This document shows positions 63,509 through 64,000 of a DNA stretch of 64,000 bases, piece by piece (position 1 is the first letter of the stretch; each line of letters opens with the position of its first letter). The stretch covers positions 5,642,001-5,706,000 of the forward strand of contig OX463813.1 of assembly GCA_949825045.1 (NCBI GenBank), written 5' to 3'. A program made the translations under genes and the position numbers. The DNA is from Argyresthia goedartella (taxonomy: Eukaryota; Arthropoda; Insecta; Lepidoptera; Argyresthiidae). A model generated the notes under the pieces. It had not been told where the DNA came from, searched no databases, and saw nothing but the letters and a program-made list of their open reading frames with translations.

Positions 63509-63773
63509 TTTACTCACAAAATCAACAAAAAATAATATAAAAGAAACGGAACGAGGAAGCGTGTGCCCTTCTTTGTGACAAATAAACAACTGAGCGGTGC
63601 CGCTCCGACAACGCAACGCATTCAACCCCCCCGCCTCGTCTCGGCGCTAGCAAGTCCGGTGCGGCGCCGCACCGCATCGTGTGAAATCTAAAGATATTTC
63701 TATGTAAAACAACGCAGCGACGTCGCTCCGGCGCCGCGCCGCCGCCGCAACGCGTCGTGTGCTCTCGCTCTTA

Positions 63774-64000
63774 GGGGGAGGTTCCCTCCCTCCCCCCCAA
63801 TTCAGGTGTCCGTGATCGAAACCTTAACCAGCGTGACTCTTTGTTGTTTTGTTTGTTGTAAGTTAACTTTCACACCCTAAAAAAATCTTAAAATGGTAGT
63901 AAAGCGTAGGGCTAATGACATTATCTTTGGGTAGTATAGCAAAATGTAAATGATAGTTCGAGGTAGTAAACTTAATACTCGATCTGATTCACATTTCCCG
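63774..64000 (+). other. Flank after Harbinger element
   Basis: It begins with GGGGGAGGTTCCCTCCCTCC and then AT-rich sequence. No feature is seen. Confidence 0.5.

Larger units (their letters stand above)
61155..63770 (+). mobile_element. PIF/Harbinger transposon with two convergent gene remnants
   Basis: Inverted ends: left GGGCCAGAGCATACGACGCG plus TTGCGGCG; right (reverse complement) GAGCGAGAGCACACGACGCG plus TTGCGGCG. TTA lies on both sides (61152-61154 and 63771-63773), the 3-bp target duplication known for this superfamily. It carries a Harbinger-type nuclease gene on plus and a MADF-protein gene on minus, the usual two-gene layout. Confidence 0.92.

Overview
This is a eukaryotic, almost certainly lepidopteran (or other insect), nuclear genomic window. 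It is AT-rich and intron-rich, with GT-AG introns, metazoan splice signals and a dense load of insect-type transposons. There are no operons or bacterial-type genes.

Bases 1-39691 (+) hold the 3' part of one long gene for a type I transmembrane immunoglobulin-superfamily adhesion protein of the nephrin / Sticks-and-stones / Hibris family. I place 20 coding exons, 19 of them per transcript. All GT-AG junction phases close exactly, giving about 951 codons that run from inside an upstream Ig repeat to the stop codon. The order is five Ig domains (exons 1-2, 3-5, 6-7, 8-9, 9-10), one fibronectin III domain (exons 11-12), a transmembrane segment and a tyrosine- and proline-rich cytoplasmic tail of about 300 residues. 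Two neighbouring, phase-identical exons (28116-28280 and 28746-28916) each encode a complete juxtamembrane plus transmembrane segment, so they look like mutually exclusive alternatives. The signal peptide and N-terminal Ig domains lie upstream of the window.

Introns and the downstream flank are filled with mobile DNA: tRNA-derived SINEs of at least three families, 5'-truncated non-LTR retrotransposons (largest at 15937-17923, nested inside a MITE), a mariner element of DD37D type (6659-7967), a PIF/Harbinger element with transposase and convergent MADF gene remnants (61155-63770), and a nearly complete Ty3/Gypsy LTR retrotransposon on the minus strand (46898-53405). Many MITEs and several tandem arrays (78-bp, 44-bp, ~230-bp and 21-bp periods) are also present.

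The most unusual pattern is a conserved hairpin-forming core of roughly 100-140 bp. It recurs about a dozen times inside at least four MITE families (called types A-D here) whose termini and target-site duplications differ. Downstream of the adhesion gene I see no second intact host gene. A possible small secreted-protein gene on the minus strand (54763-55085, with TATA box and initiator) is broken by a one-base shift in a G run.
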